From Okapia johnstoni (taxonomy: Eukaryota; Chordata; Mammalia; Artiodactyla; Giraffidae), in assembly GCA_024291935.2 (NCBI GenBank), contig CM044320.1, positions 27,868,001-27,932,000 on the forward strand: DNA of 64,000 nt. The letters run 5' to 3'. Positions 1-10,195 of this stretch are shown here, piece after piece (position 1 is the stretch's first letter; the number at the start of each line of letters is the position of its first letter). Below the pieces are notes generated by a model that had not been told where the DNA came from, made no database searches, and saw only the letters and a program-made list of their open reading frames with translations. Made by a program: the position numbers and the translations under genes.

Positions 1-640
1 AGGAAATTTCAGGAAACATAACAAAAGGTCTGAAGACAGATATTTATGGAAAATATTGTAGAGAGATTGTGATATCATAGAGAGATTGTGATAAAGAGAA
101 ACTATATAGGAAACTAAATAGATAAATTGAGGGCAGAGCTAAAAATAAGTGGACGGCTCATATTTAATAAAGAGTCAGCATGCTTCATCAACATGAGAGA
201 GAAGACATTTAATATATTTGAGAAAAATTATACTGCAAAAATTTTTATAAGAAATTGATTTTAAATACTACAGATCAAACGGCCAATATCGAAGCTAACA
301 AAGACCTGAACAAAATAGAAGTAATGAAAATAGTGGGAAAGATTTTGAATAAATGACATTTTAGAGAAAACATTGCTAAATTTCTTCACAGATTGGGTAT
401 ATAGTGGTGCCAAGAGAATGGAGAAGGCAAATAGAACTCCAGGGGAACTAGATTATCAGTATTTTCAGTAGTAAAAAGCAGTTTTAGCAAAGTGGCTTAC
501 TTGGAGATAGCCTATAATTGCTCTATTCAACAAATTTTAATTGATGGCCAATTGCGCCAAAGCACTCTGTTCAACATTATGGAAATGCCTAAGTGTCTAA
601 ATAAATAACTCATATCCATGCTCAAGGAAATTACTGTCCT
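1..640. other. SLCO1A2 intron, nothing recognised
   Basis: AT-rich intron downstream of the exon at 673. An 18-base unit, AGAGAGATTGTGATA, occurs twice (near 60 and 80). No repeats of known family. Confidence 0.6.
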
Positions 641-672
641 GAAAAGAGGCTAAGGTAGATTTTCCAACTCAC

Positions 673-819
673 CAATATACAAAGGAGAGTTTTCAGATTT
701 GGCAAAATCTTCTACGTAGGAAATACCCAAAGGCATGATGGGAGTTTCACCAATTCCACGTATAATATTTCCAACTAGTACATACACCCACATTAATGAT
801 TTAACTTCCTTCACACACT
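673..819 (-). CDS. SLCO1A2: SLCO1A2 coding exon 5 (TM helix 4 region), last exon in window
   Basis: A 147-base exon with acceptor TTTTAATGCAG ending at 820 and a GTGAGT donor at 672-667. It completes Glu148 and encodes about 48 residues from CVKEVKSLMWVYVLVGNII through ENSPLYI, ending one base into the next codon. KEVKSLMWVYVLVGN and the GIGETPIMPLGISYVEDFAK segment are strongly conserved in SLCO1 carriers; they form transmembrane helix 4 and the loop after it. The OATP signature (D-x-RW-I/V-GAWW) would be in the next exon, left of position 1, so the gene is cut by the window edge. Total coding sequence here is 589 bases, about 196 of some 670 residues. Confidence 0.95.
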
Positions 820-957
820 CTGCATTAAAAGAAAAAAGGCATTGCATTAGTGTTTGAGTAGTGAAATATTAGCAATATTTAACTCTGAGTTTTTGGTAAG
901 CATGTCACAGTTCTTATGTGACCCCAGCACTTGCCAACAATTTACTATGCCCGAGTC

Positions 958-1060
958 TGGATGGGAGGGGAGTTTGGGGGAAATGCACACATGTATAAGT
1001 ATGGCTGAGTCCCTTTGCTGTCCACCTGAAAGTATCTCAACATTGTTAATCAGCTGTTTT
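958..1060 (+). mobile_element. L1 3'-end fragment
   Basis: GGATGGGAGGGGAGTTTGG through GGCTGAGTCCCTTTGCTG and CAACATTGTTAATC matches the ruminant L1 3' end; a sister copy is at 62885-63115. Confidence 0.7.
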
Positions 1061-1275
1061 GTTGCTGTCATTTCATTGCTACATCATGTCTGATTCTTTG
1101 TGACCCCAGGGACTGTAGCCAGCCAGGCTTCTCTGTCCACGGAATTCTCCAGGCAAGAATACTTGAGTGGGTTGCCATTTCCTTCTCCAGGGTATCAACC
1201 TAACCCAGGGATCAAAGTCATATCTCCTGCATTTCAGGCAGATTCTTTAGCACTGAGCCACCCCCAGGGAAGCCC
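1061..1275 (-). mobile_element. Bov-tA SINE
   Basis: Reverse Bov-tA from GTTGCTGTCATTTC to CCAGGGAAGCCC, including the tRNA-derived part. Confidence 0.88.
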
Positions 1276-1290
1276 ATTAATCAACTCTTT

Positions 1291-1427
1291 CATTGTTGCT
1301 GTTTAGTTGCTATGTTGTGTTCGATTCTCTCAGACCCCATGGACTGTAGCCCGCCAGGCTCCTCTGTCCATGGGATTTCCTAGGGAAGAATACTGGAGCA
1401 GGTTGCCATTTCCTTCTCCATGAGATC
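1291..1427 (-). mobile_element. Bov-tA/Bov-A SINE, partial
   Basis: Reverse Bov-A monomer from CATTGTTGCTGTTTAG to TTCTCCATGAGATC; the tRNA-like head is missing. It lies 15 bases after the preceding SINE. Confidence 0.85.
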
Positions 1428-1765
1428 TCTCTGACTCCAACATAAAACAAAAAGTTATAAAAAAAAATATTGAATTCAAAGCAATATTGCATAAAGTGAA
1501 AAAAATTTACTATGCCAGCAAAGACTCATTGGGCCATCTTTTTTGCATTTTCTAACAGATACTTAGGTATGGCCAACAATAAGTGGTATCCTGGAGCCAG
1601 TGCCTACTGGGTTAGGAGAGATGAGTATACACATCTCTTCCCAATTCAGTATTTAGCGGTAGTTTGGTGAGAGTATTTAAACCACAGAAATTTACAAACA
1701 CTAAAAATCATAGCTTTTTTTCCCCCTCCAGAGACTTAATTTACTAGCAACTAATAAACTTAGTT

Positions 1766-2033
1766 GGAGAAGGCAATGGCACCCCACTCCAGTACTCTTG
1801 CCTGGCAAATCCCATGGACAGAAGAGCCTGGTAGGCTACAGTCCGTGGGGTCGCTAAGAGTCGGACACGACTGAGCAACTTCACTTTCACTTTTCCCTTT
1901 CATGCACTGGAGAAGGAAATGGCAACCCACTCCAGTATTCTTGCCTGGAGAATCCCAGGGACGGCAGAGCCTGGTGGGCTGCTGTCTATGGGGTAGTACA
2001 GAGTTGGATACGACTGAAGCTACTTAGCAGCAC
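1766..2033 (+). mobile_element. Bov-A2 SINE
   Basis: Full dimer, flanked by the 11-bp target duplication TAAACTTAGTT (1755-1765 and 2034-2044). Confidence 0.93.
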
Positions 2034-2802
2034 TAAACTTAGTTAACTGCTATAACTGCTACCCAATTTATATACTAACTTTGGGGAGAGGAAGAAACAC
2101 AAATATCTCTTTCTAGAATTGTTACTATAAGATTTAAGAGTTTAAGTTCTCTACAGTTATAATTATTTTAAAGAAACTAAAAATACTTAACTGGGTAGTA
2201 AAATAGAGTCCACTATGTACTTGACCACCAAATAACTTTTTTTAAAATTGAAGTACAGTGACTTACAATACTATATTAGTTTCAGGTGTAGAATATAGTA
2301 ATTCAATATTTTTATAGATTATACTCTATATAAGGCTACTATAAAATATTGGCTATATTCCCTGTGTTGTACAATATATCCTTTTGTCTGATCTATTTTA
2401 TACCTAGTAGTTTGTATCTCTTAATTCCCTTCTCCTGTTTTCCCCTCTCCTATCCTTCTCCCCACTGGTAATCACTAGTTTGTTCTCTGTACTTATGAAT
2501 CTGTTTTGGATTTGATATATTCATTCATTTGTTTCATTTTTTAGATTCCACATACAAGTCAAAACATACAGTGTTTCTCTTTTTCTGACTTATTTCACCA
2601 GCATAATACCCTCCATGTTGTTGTAAATGGCTAAATTTCATTCTTCTTTGTGGCTAACATATTCCATTGTGTATATACCACATCTTCTTTATTCATTCAT
2701 CTGTTGATGAATATTTAGCTTGCTTCGATATCTTGGCTATTGTAAACAATGCAGCTGTGAACATTGAGATGCATGTATCTCTATGAATTAACATTTTTGT
2801 TA

Positions 2803-2832
2803 ATTCTACTCCTATATATATAGGAGTAGAAT
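2803..2832. repeat. Perfect 30-bp palindrome
   Basis: ATTCTACTCCTA, TATATA, then TAGGAGTAGAAT: 12-base arms around a self-complementary centre, inside the L1 fragment just before a SINE. Confidence 0.95.
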
Positions 2833-2842
2833 TGCTGAATCC

Positions 2843-2965
2843 TAAGGAAATGGTAACCCACTCCAGTATTCTTGCCTGGGAAATCCCATGGACAGAAGAG
2901 CCTGGCAGGCTGTAGTCCATGGGGTCACAAAGAGTCAAACATGACATAGCGACTGAACAGCAATA
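2843..2965 (+). mobile_element. Bov-A SINE monomer, 5'-truncated, inside L1
   Basis: AAGGAAATGGTAACCCACTC through GACATAGCGACTGAACAGC interrupts the L1 text, which resumes near 2966. Confidence 0.85.
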
Positions 2966-3624
2966 TGTTAGCTCTATTTTTATTCTTTTGAGGAACTTTC
3001 ATACTGTTTTTCACCATGGCTGCACAAATTTACATTCTCATCAGGGACCTAGAAGAGTTCCCTTTACTCCATATCATCAACAACATTTGTTACTTGTCAT
3101 CTTTTTGAGGACAGCTATTCTGGCAGGTGTAAGATGGTATCTCGTGGTTTTTGATTTGCATTTTCCCAATGAGAAGTAAACTGTACCGCCTGCAGATGTG
3201 AGGGTCCTGAACACAGCTGGATCTTGAAATTTCTTGTGAGGCTATCTGTCAGTCATGTCCAGTCCAGAAAATCATAATCTCCATTTCTTGGTATTCATAT
3301 TTTATCTTTGACAAGCATAAGGATTTATGTCTATAGATAATAAGCAAACTCTAGGTTTCCTCTAAGGCAGAAATGAATATACCAAGGAATCAAGGAATCA
3401 ACACACTCTCCTGGAGGCACACCATATTGGGAAGGCTTTGTTTATCTACTACAAAGCACATTAAGAAAAACAGGAAATAGGACCTGAATCATTCTTTGGT
3501 AAAAACCAGCTCAAGGAGAACACAGGCTACTGCTGATGTCACTGTTTCCCTTTGTTTCCCCAGGAGGTTCCTTTAGCTTAGAGTTTCTGAGACAGCTATT
3601 CTTAAACTCCTTTGAACTATTTTG

Positions 3625-3808
3625 AATAAGGACCCACTATATAATAGCACAGGAAACTCTACTCAATACTCTATAATGGCCTATATGGGAAAAGAATCTA
3701 AAAAAGAATGGATATATGTATATTTATAACATTCACTCTGCTGCACATCTGAAACTAACACAACATTTTAAATCAACTATACATCAATGAAAATTTAAAG
3801 AAAAATAA
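3625..3808 (+). mobile_element. L1 3'-end fragment
   Basis: CCCACTATATAATAGCACAGG through CTGAAACTAACACAACATTT and AATCAACTATACATC is the L1 3' terminus. Confidence 0.75.
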
Positions 3809-3977
3809 ACTATTTTGATTCCCTCTTATTCCATGCTGGTAGTGAAATTTCCAACCTAGGGGACCACCATAACTTTCACTAATATGAATCCAGCATGAAA
3901 ATGTCCCCATCACAGGAAAAGAAGTTCTGGTCTGAGGCAAGTCAGTAGAGTCACCTCTTTGCTATAGAATATCAATT

Positions 3978-4210
3978 GTTTGCTATTCTGTCGCTCAGTC
4001 ATGTCTGACTCTTTGTGATCCCATGGACTGCAGCATGCCAGGCTTTCCTGTCCCTTCACTATCTCCTGGAGTTTGCTCAAACTCATGTCCATTGAGTCAG
4101 TGATGCCATCCAACCATCTCATCCTCTATCATCCCCTTCTCCTCCTTCCCTCAATCTTTCCCAGCATCAGGGTCCTTTCCAGTGAGTCAGTTCTTTGCAT
4201 CAGTGGCCAA
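3978..4210 (-). mobile_element. ART2A / BovB 3' end
   Basis: Reverse copy with GATGCCATCCAACCATCTCA and TTTCCCAGCATCAGGGTC, the BovB C-terminal coding tail read backwards. Confidence 0.82.
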
Positions 4211-4363
4211 TAATACAACACAAATCTTAAGAATTTTCTTTCTACCTCTGTTTCTTATTTGGATAATTGTATAGACCAAATTATCAGTATAAACCCATCC
4301 GTCTAAAATGCTTTCCACGATGGAATTAACTCTACAGTGGCCCTTGGGAGGATGTATTTGACT

Positions 4364-4556
4364 TATTTTTTTTTAATATCTGTTTACTTATTTGGCTGCA
4401 ACAGTTCTTAGCTGTGGCAGGTGGGATCTTTTTAGTTGTGGCATGCAAACCCTTAGTTGTGGCGTATGGTATCTAGCTCCCTGACCGGAGATTGAACCCA
4501 AGCCCCCTACACTGGGAATGCAGTCTTAGCCACTGGATTACCAGGGAAGACCCTGA
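4364..4556 (-). mobile_element. CHR-type artiodactyl SINE
   Basis: Reverse tRNA-Glu-derived CHR SINE: TTAGTTGTGGCATGC, AGCTCCCTGACC, TTAGCCACTGGATTACCAGG. Confidence 0.75.
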
Positions 4557-4794
4557 CTTTTTTTAAATAACCATTTTAAAGAATAGACAAGGCAGTCTTA
4601 GTAAGTAGATGCAAATATAAGAGGACTAACATTCTCTGTTCTCCATTCCTATTCTCTGTGATCCTCTCAAAAATCCTGGGGGGAAAATATCTTTTTGTTC
4701 ATTTACCATACTTAGCCAAACCCAATAACTCATTCAAAGCCCCTCCATAGGAAGTGTTCTGTTACAAATTAACTAAAGTAATGAAATTTACAAC

Positions 4795-4901
4795 CTGACG
4801 GGTGTTTTGTTGGTTTGAAAATCTCGGTTCCATTTTCCATACACAAGAAACTGTTTGAGGACAAATTGCTGGAAATTGAAACTGTAGATTCGTATTCATA
4901 T
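4795..4901 (-). CDS. SLCO1A2: SLCO1A2 coding exon 4 (glycosylated extracellular loop)
   Basis: A 107-base exon with acceptor AG at 4903-4902 and donor GTTGTA from 4794. It was found by reading between the neighbouring exons for the expected loop. It supplies the end of codon 112 and residues 113-147 plus one base, starting YEYESTVSISSNLSSNSF. Two N-glycosylation sequons, NLS at Asn124 and NGT at Asn135, fall exactly where the human transporter is known to carry sugars. The frame is open and the exon phases (2 in, 1 out) match both neighbours. The donor is GTTGTA rather than GTAAGT, a weaker but acceptable site. Confidence 0.9.
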
Positions 4902-5554
4902 CTGTATGAACACAAAAACACGCTTGTGTTATGGAGTCGATGAGGACAATGTGAGCGTTGTGAAGATGTTCATGCTTCCTTTAAGATACAACATCCAAAC
5001 CCAGGCAATGAGATGTCCTTTTATCTTTGCCACCCAATCATCCTGGATTGATGTCAAAAAGAACTTGCCACTCATGAAAATCTGCAGTTCACTCACAGTT
5101 AGCTTTTGATTATCTGCATATCTACACTTTAGATTACCTAACATCAACCTTTTGTGATTTTTAGGTGATCATTTCCTGGAAATATTACTGTGGAATAAGG
5201 AACAAAAACTAAGAAAAATAATAGACTCTACAAAGTATAATTAAGAAAATAAAGGCTTGTGGGTGGAGAGGAACAACATAATGAAACAAGTCTCCCACTT
5301 TGTTTTCTCTAAGGTTTGCTCATAAATACATATTCCCACTTTCTGAGAATTCAAACAATAATCTTTTCATGCATTCATCAAAAGAAAAATAAAACATTTG
5401 CCCATCATAATGAGAGACCTTTGGAGATTCAAACACTGTGACAGTGCAGTGTAATGACATTTTCTCTTCTCATAAGAACAAAATGGTTACTAGATTATGA
5501 ACATATACCATAGGCAAATTACCACAAGAATCCTAGGCCCTTTCTCAAAAAGTA

Positions 5555-5795
5555 AATTATTTTTAAATTAATTTTTGTTGGAGTATAGTTGATTCATAAT
5601 GTTATATTAGTGTCTGTTGTACAGCAAGGTGAATCAGTTATACATATACATATATCCACTCTTTTTTAGATTCTTTTCCCTTATCAGTCCTTATGGAGCA
5701 TTGAGGAGATTTCCTTGTGCTATACAGCAAGTTCTTATTAGTTATCTATTTTAAATATCATAGTGTGTATACGTCAAGATCCCCATGCCCTTTCT
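5555..5795 (-). mobile_element. L1 3'-end fragment
   Basis: GTTGGAGTATAGTTGATTC, GGTGAATCAGTTATACATAT and TGTGCTATACAGCAAGTTC are reverse L1 3'-UTR text. Confidence 0.75.
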
Positions 5796-5907
5796 CTGAA
5801 AGTAAATTATAAGCTGCAATAATGGAAGAAAATATCTCCAGCTAAATCTCTCTGTTAGAAATTATGCTGGACTAGTTTCTATATTTCTACCGGATAAGAG
5901 AAAGCCA

Positions 5908-5932
5908 AAATAAATAAATAAATAAATAAACT
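5908..5932 (+). repeat. (AAAT)n microsatellite
   Basis: About six AAAT units. Confidence 0.9.
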
Positions 5933-7493
5933 TGCCGATCTGAGTTCCAAATGAGCTAAAGAATGTTATACTTGGAAGTCACTGATAATTATAGTTTCTA
6001 TCCTATTGAACATAATAAAAAGGGTCGATATACCTCCCCTTAGAACAATTGTCCAGTCATGGCCACAGAGCTTGCCTGTGAATTGTGGACAAAGGCTTTT
6101 GTCTCCATACCCATGATCCCATGAGACATGCCAGCTTCAGACAAAAAACTAGCACCTTTAGCAGAGGATAGAAAGAAATGTAAATAATAGCTGAATATTA
6201 CTTGATGTTGTCTTGGACAGGATAAAAAATTAAAGGGTAGTAAAAACTTTTTGCCTGAAAACTCCTGATCCCTTCAGAAATACCTGAGAAGATGTCATAT
6301 CATTTTCATTCATCTGATCCACGAAACTCATCAAAATAATTCATTCAAAGTTCGTTCATCCCTAAAACCTCAGCAAAATGACAGCTGATGGATTATAAAA
6401 TGGCAAAGGAAAAGCAGAATGTCACAAAGGTAAAGAGAATGGAAGATTGACAAGAAGAAAGAGAATTTAAATTTTGACAAGAAGACAAGATTTGGAAAAT
6501 GGGAAAATCAATAAGTGGGTGGTCACAGAACTAGAAAATAGGAGAAACACAGGCCTGAGGAAGTGCCTGCAGGGCAGCAACCAAACATGAGCCACACATG
6601 CTTGGAAATTTCAGACAGGGTACAAGATAAAGGTGGGGTGGGTATGACCCAAAAAATCAGAGGATTGAACTAAAATGTGTATAAAGAGCAGTTAAACCTT
6701 TACAGGCAGTGTCCACCAGCCCAACAAAAATGGCCTTTGACTGCAGACAGTCGGAACAGGCACTTTGAGGATAGCTTGTCGTCATTTAGTCCCTAAGTCG
6801 TATAAGAGGCCACACTAAAAACTAGGGATATTAAGTAAAAGAAGAATCTGTGTGCTGAAGAGTGAGACTCCCACTCCCGCCTGGCTGGTAGCCAAGTTGC
6901 ACCATGTCTCAGACAGCAGATTGGAGAACCCCTGCCTAGATTAACTGACAGGTTATGGGCAGTTCTGAGCCAGCTCTGAACCATCTAGTCCCTGTGCTGT
7001 GAGGAAGTCCTCCCACAACCATGACGTACACGTGGACACAGAGCTTCCGGTTAGTTTGTTGTTGTTATCCCTGTTTCTTAAGTATGAATAGCTAACCAAG
7101 GACCACCAGATGTATGAAGACCTATAACGTAAGAACAGAGACAAAGCAAATAAAAAACTGTACACTTGAAGGAGACAGAGACAAGAAGACAAATGAAGAA
7201 AATGTAGATGGAAAAAAGACATCGCATTCTTAAAATAACAGCTAGATGTTTCTTTAAAAGATACCTTCAAAGAACAACAAACAATACCTTGAAAATTTTA
7301 AATATGATAGCAAAAGTTAGAAATGCATTCAAAGATTTGAAGATAAAGAAATCTCCCCTGAAAGAAGGACAAAGAGATAGAAAATTGGAGAGAAAAGATG
7401 AGAAAACTGGAGGTTAACTCCGAGTGTAACAATATTCAAGAATGAATGGAAGTTTTATAAAGAGAAGTGGAGGAGTGAGAGTTCCAGACAGAG
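5933..7493. other. SLCO1A2 intron, mostly unique sequence
   Basis: A/G-rich intronic DNA. Short open frames on both strands carry no domain signal. Nothing else recognised. Confidence 0.6.
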
Positions 7494-7732
7494 CACGTGT
7501 GCTCAGTCGTGTCACAAGAATACTGGAGTCGGTTGCCATTCCTCAGTTAATAAAGCATCTGCCTGCAGGGCAGGAGACCTGGGTTGGATCCCTGGGTCAG
7601 GAAGATCCCCTGGAGCAGGAAATGGCGGTCCACCCTTGTGTTTTTGCCTGGAAAATCCCATGGACAGAGGAGCCTGGTGGGCTGCAGTCCGTGAGGTCGC
7701 AGAGTCGGACACGACCGAGCACACACACATGC
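7494..7732 (+). mobile_element. Bov-tA SINE with an inverted Bov-A scrap at its left edge
   Basis: 7494-7543 reads as a reverse, internally deleted Bov-A piece (GTGCTCAGTCGTGTC then AAGAATACTGGAGTCGG). From 7544 a forward Bov-tA runs to CACGACCGAGCACACACAC. Two insertions or a rearranged insertion. Confidence 0.8.
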
Positions 7733-8880
7733 CACAGGGGAATGAAAGTGGGGGAAGGGGATATTATCCAAGAAACAATACAAATAATTTTTATAAATGT
7801 CCAGATTGAAGATACCTAGAACAGTAAAGGAAAAACACTTATACCAAGGCAATTATCATGAATTCAAACTCTGGAGTTTAAAGGAAAATCCCAGTAGCTC
7901 CAGAGAGAAGAAACTGATCACAGGGTTTTAAATGGTACAGGATTCTTGAGAAAAACATTGAAAATGATATTTTCAACATCCCTAGGGAGAAAACCTCAAA
8001 CCAGGCTTTTATACCAGGTAAACTGTCAACCAGGTATGGAAGGAGAATAGGAATATTTTCAGGTGTCCAAGATCTTAAAATCGTTACATCCTTACACACT
8101 TTCTCAGAAACCTATTAGATAATGTTTTCCAAAAAAAGAGTAAGAATGAAAAGGAAAGTGGAAGATACGGTACCCAGGAAGTAAGTAACCGAACGGAAGA
8201 AAGAAGCAAAACAAGTTCCCAGGGAGAATAGTGAGTGAAAATTTCAAGGAAGCAGCCATGCAGCAGGCATGGAGAGTTCCTAGTTCAGATTACAGATGGA
8301 ATCAATGGTGACAGGGGAGGCAGCTCAAAGACAAAAATGAAACCATCTGATGTGTAGAATTTGTATCCTACTATTTTGTGAAAATTGTATAAATTTAATT
8401 ATGTTGAATTGGTTCACAGGGCTTTTCAGGTCTACTATATCCTTCTACTTCTCTGTATATTCATTCTATTAATTTTTGAGAGTTTGATATTGAAACTCCA
8501 ACAAAAATCTTGATTTATCTACTTAAAATAATTGTAATATATAGTAACCTCGCTCTGTATTTTCCAAGTCCCCTATAAATGTGTTATCATAGTTTGATAA
8601 TTTAAAAAAATTAAAATTAAAAAAAGAATCTTCATCAGACTCAATTCCACAAAAGCACTGTCCCAAATCTGTTTCATAAATTGACATGTTAAACGGAAGT
8701 CAGACAGCCAAGAGCATAGAAGAGGCAAGTAGGACAGAATCTGCACCTACAGTTCTTTTTGCAGTTCTTATGACAGTTCTCTGTGCCTTTAGGAAGCATT
8801 ATTCCTAGAAAGAAAATCCAAGCTGATTTCCTGCAGCTGAAAATTGCACCTAAAAAATCATCGGAAGCTGCAATACTTAC
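7733..8880. other. SLCO1A2 intron, nothing recognised
   Basis: Unique AT-rich sequence up to the donor of the exon at 8881-9013. The minus-strand frame at 8689-8940 is exon plus intron read-through. Confidence 0.6.
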
Positions 8881-9013
8881 CTGCCCATGAGGAAGTGAGG
8901 TAGTGACTGTAACAAACACCCTAGGCCCATAACCACACATCCAACACCAATCATTATTGGTCTATGCAGTTTTGTTCCAAAATAACTCACAAATATAATC
9001 AACAAAAGATTTC
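8881..9013 (-). CDS. SLCO1A2: SLCO1A2 coding exon 3 (TM helices 2-3)
   Basis: A 133-base exon with a TTTTTCTAG acceptor ending at 9014 and a consensus GTAAGT donor at 8880-8875. It opens in phase 1, completing a glycine codon, and encodes residues 68-111 plus two bases of codon 112. The protein shows helix 2 (NLLLIIFVSYFG), a short TKLHRP cytosolic link and helix 3 (PIMIGVGCVVMGLGCLL). It ends in SLPHFLMG and then Arg112, formed across the splice junction. Typical OATP topology and close similarity to other mammalian SLCO1A proteins make the call secure. Confidence 0.95.
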
Positions 9014-9217
9014 CTAGAAAAAAATTGATGTGAGAAATGAATATTTCAATAATTATGAACAAAGTCTGAATTAACAGCCTCACCCAATCATTAACTATCT
9101 AGCATTCATTGTATAATAAATATCTCAAATACTGAAATTGGTGCTAGAGGTGCATGAAATAATAAGTGATTAAAACACAACTCCTGCCACGAAGGAGGGC
9201 TCTGTTTAACAATGTGT

Positions 9218-9705
9218 TTCAACAGAGGTTCTTGACCTGCAATCTATAAACCCTGAAATAGTCCATGAATAGAAATCAGGTGTTCCATGAGCTTGAGTGA
9301 GAAAAATAAAATTGCATCTTTATTTTCACTAACTTCACTAAATATTCATATTTCCTTTGACAATGAAAGCAGACACAAAGTACAGTAGTATTGGCAGCAT
9401 GTGCAATTTTGTCACCAATTATCACCAACAGAAGTTACAGGTATTTGCATATGACATTACAGTTGATGCAGATGCCTCAAAATATTATTGACACCAATGA
9501 TTACTTAAAAACTGGTGTAGATATTGTTATCTAATGGGTTGGTCAAAGTGCAAATATATGTTATTTTTAATATTTTGATAATTTTATTTCAATATAATTG
9601 GCTTCCTTTGTACTCTTATAATTTTTAATTTATGCAATTAAAATGTTATTCTGAGAACATTTGGCATCAGATTGCCAAAGAGGTCCTTGACACAGAAATA
9701 TTAAT
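9218..9705. mobile_element. Probable ancient non-autonomous DNA transposon
   Basis: The outer sequences AGAGGTTCTTGACCTG and AAGAGGTCCTTGACAC are similar, and the inside (GCATCTTTATTTTCACTAAC, GTCACCAATTATCACC, TCAATATAATTGGCTTCC) matches a widespread mammalian hAT-like element in my memory. Family name uncertain. Confidence 0.45.
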
Positions 9706-9759
9706 AACCCCAGCCAATCTCTTAGTGACTCTCCGTTATCTAGAGGATAAAAGATAAGT

Positions 9760-10130
9760 TTTGTAGTGAGCATACAAAGCTCTCCAGTAGCTTATTTCTC
9801 ACTCCTGCCCATTTCTCCAGACTTATAATCTAGTAATTCCCACCTGAAGCTTGGTCAATTGATAATATTGGGCTTAATGTTGCTCCACACATGAGCTACC
9901 ATGTTCTTCATCCTTATGTTTCTTCTTCTAAAGGAATTCTCTTCAAACTTATCAACCCTGTTTCTTCATCTGGAAAACTTTTCCCTCAAGAGCCTATCTT
10001 CCTTAAGGGAGGTTGTGTCTCTTCACTGTGTTCCTATAGGAACTGTCATATACCTATGTCACCAAACTTACTGCATTCAATTAAATTATTTTGCATCTAT
10101 GCCCTCATTAGACTGTGAGCTGGGTTTACA
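9760..10130 (+). mobile_element. Possible L2 fragment
   Basis: Pyrimidine-rich text ending CCCTCATTAGACTGTGAGCT resembles a LINE2 3' end. Weak call. Confidence 0.35.
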
Positions 10131-10195
10131 CAGGGCCTATAGAAGGAGTGACTTCTGGCTCCACGGCCAGGATCTGTCACACGTGTGGTGCTAAA

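Larger units (their letters stand above)
2237..3180 (-). mobile_element. L1 3'-UTR fragment, reverse, split by a SINE
   Basis: Reverse-complement L1 3' region: CCATTGTGTATATACCAC, TTCATCTGTTGATGAATATT, TTGGCTATTGTAAACAATGC, and after the SINE GCTATTCTGGCAGGTGTAAG. It is old and diverged. Confidence 0.8.

Noticed and set aside
8689..8940. 83-codon minus-strand frame overlapping an exon
   Set aside because: It is out of frame with the SLCO1A2 exon and mostly intron.
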